Source: Candidatus Hermodarchaeota archaeon
GTDB taxonomy: Archaea; Asgardarchaeota; Hermodarchaeia; Hermodarchaeales; Hermodarchaeaceae
Assembly: GCA_016840185.1 (NCBI GenBank)
Contig: JAEOSV010000063.1
Span: 1 to 9,191, forward strand
Reading direction: 5' to 3'
DNA: 9,191 nt
Made by a program: the position numbers and the translations under genes. The notes beneath the pieces were generated by a model. The model was given only the letters and a program-made list of their open reading frames with translations, had not been told where the DNA came from and did no database searches. Below are positions 6,549 to 9,191 of this stretch, in pieces. How positions within the stretch are numbered: the first letter of the stretch is position 1; every line of letters begins with the position of its first letter.

Positions 6549-6554
6549 CCTCCT
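6549..6554 (-). promoter_or_regulatory. Shine-Dalgarno site of zinc-ribbon copy 2
   Basis: AGGAGG on the minus strand, 6 bases before ATG 6542, is the best ribosome binding site in the window and excludes the longer frame beginning at 6566. Confidence 0.75.
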
Positions 6555-6577
6555 AGGAAGTACCATCTTGTTTAGGG

Positions 6578-6594
6578 CACTTAAGTTTTACAGG
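6578..6594 (-). promoter_or_regulatory. Candidate BRE/TATA promoter of zinc-ribbon copy 2
   Basis: On the minus strand TGTAAAA (BRE-like) is followed by CTTAAGTG (TATA-like). Normal spacing predicts a start near 6557, giving a leader of about 15 bases that just includes the AGGAGG site. Confidence 0.45.
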
Positions 6595-6624
6595 TTCAGG
6601 GGATTTTCTTGGAGACCCAATGGG

Positions 6625-7143
6625 CTAGGCATAAAATCCAGGCTGTTGTTGTTGCTGGTCTGTTGGGACGCCAAAATTATGTCCAAAGGTCCAGATGACA
6701 AAGAGCATGCTCCTGAAGACGTCGTCAATGGCTTCAAGGAGCGTGGTTTTTGTAAGTATGTCATGGAGTAAGCGGACCTGAAATTGCACAGCACTCCAGA
6801 CGCCATCATCCTCCTTAACAGAAAATCCTGGTCGCCGCGACAGGAGGCGAAGCCGCAGACCATGAAGAAGGGGTTTCCGTTTCTCAGGAGACTGCTTTGC
6901 TAACGCTGTTTGATGGGAGGGGGCAATCCGTAAAACCGAAATTACGAGAACACCATCTATCATATCCCGAGGTTTTACAATCTCGATATGATAGGGAGAT
7001 CCGACAGGGTAGTTGATGCCAAAATGGAACGCCGATTTGGCGTCATCGACTTCTTTACGAAACATACCTTCCTGAGCAAGCCAGTCATAGACTTTCTGTT
7101 TCCATTCGTTCGAATCCTTTCGGGGTTTTGTCGTTCCTGACAT
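6625..7143 (-). CDS. DUF2299-like soluble protein
   Basis: A 172-residue soluble protein without signal peptide or membrane helix. The opening EWKQKVYDWLAQEGMFRKEV, the FHFGINYP strand, a hydrophobic strand pair (VLVISVLRIAPSHQ) and the helix QSPEKRKPLLHGLRLRLL resemble the archaeal DUF2299 family of about 150 residues; the biochemical role of that family is unknown. The C-terminal part is mostly helical (~121-155) and ends in a short glutamine run (QQQQQ, residues 163-167) coded by CAA/CAG triplets. ATG 7143 is chosen because the DUF-like region starts soon after; TTG or ATG codons up to 7182 would add up to 13 residues and none has a strong Shine-Dalgarno site. It is divergent from the molybdopterin gene, with 142 bases between, and lies 82 bases upstream of zinc-ribbon copy 2 on the same strand. 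Family assignment is from memory of the pattern and needs a profile search. Confidence 0.75.
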   Translation of the reverse strand: MSGTTKPRKDSNEWKQKVYDWLAQEGMFRKEVDDAKSAFHFGINYPVGSPYHIEIVKPRDMIDGVLVISVLRIAPSHQTALAKQSPEKRKPLLHGLRLRLLSRRPGFSVKEDDGVWSAVQFQVRLLHDILTKTTLLEAIDDVFRSMLFVIWTFGHNFGVPTDQQQQQPGFYA

Positions 7144-7191
7144 ATTCATCCAACCCAATAGGCATTTGTAGGGTTTCATCAAGTCGGAGGG

Positions 7192-7207
7192 GATAATAAC
7201 CTTTCCT
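7192..7207 (-). promoter_or_regulatory. Candidate BRE/TATA promoter of the DUF2299-like gene
   Basis: On the minus strand AGGAAAG followed by GTTATTATC fits a BRE plus TATA box. It predicts a start near 7170 and a leader of roughly 27 bases to ATG 7143, which also argues against the 7182 start. Confidence 0.3.
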
Positions 7208-7232
7208 ATGATTATTTGAAGAACAATCCCCT

Positions 7233-7240
7233 CTAATATT
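7233..7240 (+). promoter_or_regulatory. Weak candidate TATA box of the molybdopterin oxidoreductase gene
   Basis: CTAATATT would give a start near 7263, leaving a leader of about 23 bases that contains GTGAT (7273-7277), a partial Shine-Dalgarno match 8 bases before ATG 7286. There is no clear BRE, so support is weak. Confidence 0.22.
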
Positions 7241-7285
7241 CATCAACACACAAATCAGGAACCCTTCAAGAAGTGATGGCGGATA

Positions 7286-9191
7286 ATGGAAAGGAAAAAG
7301 ATTCGGACCGTTTGTCCCCGCGATTGTTATGATAGTTGCCACTTGATAGCCGAATTTCCAGGAGGAGCCCCATTTCCTATACTGAAGGGTGATCCTAACC
7401 ATCCAATAACGCAGGGCGTTACATGTCCTCGGGGTGCCAAGGATATGAATCGCGTATTTACTCCACAACGGCTTTTCTTCCCCTATATTCGAAAAAAACA
7501 GGATGGACCAAAGAAAGGACCAAGGTGTACCTGGGATGAAGCCCTGCAATTAGTCACAAAGAAGCTCCAAGACACTCTTCAAAAAAGTGGACCGAAGGCG
7601 GTTCTCCACGTTGAGTATGCTGGAAATACTGGTTTGTTAACATGGTATTATCCTCAACGATTATGGAACGCTTTGGGAGCCACAAAAACTGATTATTCAA
7701 TTTGTAGTCATTCTGGTCATGAAGCACTCTCCTTACATTATGGTTTGTCCTATGGCACCCAACCGGAGCTACTCCCTAATCAGAAACTTATCCTTTTCTG
7801 GGGTTTCAACGCAGCGGTTAGTTCTGCTCACATTTGGAAACTTGCCTTGCAAGCCCGTAAAGCCAATCGTGCAAAAATTGTTGTAATAGACCCTCGTGTG
7901 AGTGAAACAGCGAAGCGGGCAGATATTCATCTACAACCGAAACCTGGAAGCGACGTGGTGTTGAGCTATGGATTAGCCAACGCACTTATTGACCAGGGTC
8001 TGGTGGATGAGGGGTTCATTGAGAATCGGACCCAGGGATTCAGTCAATACCAAAAAGAAGCGAAGAAATGGACGCCCCAACTTGTGGAGGAAACAACAGG
8101 AATCAAATGGGCACAGTTTGTACAGCTGGCGAAACTCTATGCGAAAACCCGTCCAAGTGTTATTATGATTGGTTTCGGGATGCAAAAGAGTCTGAATGGA
8201 GCAGAGGCCGTTCGGGCCATTAGCCTGATACCTGCTTTGATCGGTATGCATCGAGCATTCTGCTACAGCAATAGTCAAGCATTCTCAATCGATTTTGAAT
8301 ACATCACAGGAGAAGGCATAACAACAGCACCACATAAAATTGTCAGCCAAGTAAAGTTGGGTCATCAGCTCCAGGAAGGGGCCTTCAAGTTCGTTTTTAT
8401 CTACAACATGAATCCCGCTCAAACCTTACCCAATCTGCAGGCGGTTCGACAAGGATTACTGCGGAAAGATGTCTTCGTTGTTGTCCATGATACCCATTGG
8501 ACCGAAACTGCGCAACTAGCCGATGTCGTGTTACCCGCACAAACGTATCTTGAAAAAGAAGATTTGGTAATCCCTAGTCATCATAATTACATTCAACGGT
8601 CCAACCAGATTATTGATCCTCGTGAAGAGAGCAAAACGGAAATCTGGGTGATGCAAGAACTAGCTCAGCGGCTACAAAGGAAAGAACAGTGGCTCTTTCA
8701 ACCTCCGTGGGATGCTGTTCGAGTTGCCTTTTCGGATGCACTCAATGAAGGAACTGTTGATGAATTAATGACAGGAAGACGTGTCCAATTACGGATGAAA
8801 CCACTAGACGAGTATACAACACCTTCCGGGAAAATCGAGTTCTATTCGTCCATGGCCCGGAAGTTAGGACTTCCGCCACTACCCCAACACCATGAATTTT
8901 CCAGGGATTCGGGTGAATTCGTTTTTTTGAACAGCGCACTACGAAATTATACACATACCCAATTTCAAGATATCTATGGGGCTATTCCAGCTGAAGTTTT
9001 CATTCATCCTGATGATGCAAAAACCATAGGTGTCCTTGAGGGAGATCATATATTGGTTGAGAACAAGAACGGATCTGTGATTGCAAAACCCCGTATCTCT
9101 AATGAAGTGTCACCAGGCATCTTATGGTCCCCACGGCAGTACACGGGTCTGAAGGGTAATCCACAAAATTGTTTAGTTCCCGACTCTGTCC
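7286..9191 (+). CDS. Cytoplasmic molybdopterin oxidoreductase with N-terminal Fe-S motif (3' partial)
   Basis: The frame is open from ATG 7286 to the window end (635 residues visible). An in-frame TGA at 7274-7276 and no other start before 7286 fix the start. The protein opens with the [4Fe-4S] motif CPRDCYDSC (Cys10, Cys14, Cys18) and Cys47 in TCPRG, then the Mo/W-bis-MGD core: YSICSHSGHEAL, where Cys140 sits at the usual metal-ligand position; VVIDPRVSETAKRADIHLQPKPGSD; YNMNPAQT; ADVVLPAQTYLEKED; TPSGKIEFYS; and the C-terminal dinucleotide-binding domain (~545-635). Relatives are 650-720 residues, so few residues are missing. There is no Tat signal, so it acts in the cytoplasm. This branch of the DMSO reductase family includes many unassigned archaeal enzymes; formate dehydrogenase, sulfur-compound reductase or hydratase activity cannot be told apart here. 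Electron-transfer partners may lie downstream. Confidence 0.95.
   Translation, partial: MERKKIRTVCPRDCYDSCHLIAEFPGGAPFPILKGDPNHPITQGVTCPRGAKDMNRVFTPQRLFFPYIRKKQDGPKKGPRCTWDEALQLVTKKLQDTLQKSGPKAVLHVEYAGNTGLLTWYYPQRLWNALGATKTDYSICSHSGHEALSLHYGLSYGTQPELLPNQKLILFWGFNAAVSSAHIWKLALQARKANRAKIVVIDPRVSETAKRADIHLQPKPGSDVVLSYGLANALIDQGLVDEGFIENRTQGFSQYQKEAKKWTPQLVEETTGIKWAQFVQLAKLYAKTRPSVIMIGFGMQKSLNGAEAVRAISLIPALIGMHRAFCYSNSQAFSIDFEYITGEGITTAPHKIVSQVKLGHQLQEGAFKFVFIYNMNPAQTLPNLQAVRQGLLRKDVFVVVHDTHWTETAQLADVVLPAQTYLEKEDLVIPSHHNYIQRSNQIIDPREESKTEIWVMQELAQRLQRKEQWLFQPPWDAVRVAFSDALNEGTVDELMTGRRVQLRMKPLDEYTTPSGKIEFYSSMARKLGLPPLPQHHEFSRDSGEFVFLNSALRNYTHTQFQDIYGAIPAEVFIHPDDAKTIGVLEGDHILVENKNGSVIAKPRISNEVSPGILWSPRQYTGLKGNPQNCLVPDSV

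Noticed and set aside
6541..6771. Plus-strand frame of 76 residues
   Set aside because: It overlaps the promoter of zinc-ribbon copy 2 and the 3' end of the DUF2299-like gene with no ribosome binding site or family signal.
7085..7549. Minus-strand reading frame of 154 residues
   Set aside because: It overlaps the start of the molybdopterin gene and the N-terminus of the DUF2299-like gene; the translation has no domain character and is a shadow.
1..9191. tRNA, rRNA, CRISPR array, insertion sequence or integrase
   Set aside because: No cloverleaf, conserved rRNA segment, regularly spaced repeats, transposase or recombinase motif was seen on either strand.

Overview
This window looks like a mesophilic-type archaeal chromosome or contig of moderate GC. 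The evidence is: two small membrane proteins with an N-terminal CxxC...CxxC zinc ribbon, a DUF2299-like gene (a mainly archaeal family), BRE/TATA-like promoters rather than -35/-10 boxes, and AGGAGG-type Shine-Dalgarno sites. Such zinc-ribbon membrane proteins and CAGCTG-motif membrane proteins are familiar from Asgard archaea and other poorly characterised archaeal phyla, but the phylum cannot be fixed from this sequence. I see no RNA gene, insertion sequence, integrase or CRISPR array, so this reads as ordinary chromosomal DNA with several poorly characterised families.

Layout. (1) Bases 1-2767, plus strand: the end of one ABC exporter half-transporter, cut by the window edge, and a complete second one, overlapping by one base (TAATG). 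Their motif asymmetry shows a heterodimeric exporter with one degenerate and one canonical ATP site. (2) Bases 2855-3698, minus strand: a two-gene operon of a zinc-ribbon two-helix membrane protein followed by a four-helix membrane protein. (3) Bases 3699-4046: a divergent intergenic region with archaeal-type promoter candidates and a long imperfect inverted repeat (27 pairs, 47-nt loop), the most unexplained structure in the window. (4) Bases 4047-6205, plus strand: a B12-binding-domain radical SAM enzyme overlapping by ATGA with a six-helix membrane protein carrying cysteine clusters (HxxxCxxxxxH, CAGC, CxxC). (5) Bases 6216-6542, minus strand: a second zinc-ribbon membrane protein, clearly paralogous to the one in (2). 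(6) Bases 6625-7143, minus strand: a DUF2299-like soluble protein with a short polyglutamine tail. (7) Bases 7286-9191, plus strand: a cytoplasmic molybdopterin oxidoreductase with an N-terminal Fe-S motif, running off the end of the window and probably missing only its last few dozen residues.

How the genes may work together. The exporter pair is self-contained. The radical SAM enzyme and its membrane partner are almost certainly co-translated and may modify a membrane-associated substrate; this is inference. The two zinc-ribbon paralogues lie on either side of that pair and face away from or converge on it, so the whole 2855-6542 block may be one functional neighbourhood. The molybdopterin enzyme and the DUF2299-like gene are divergent and may share a control region.
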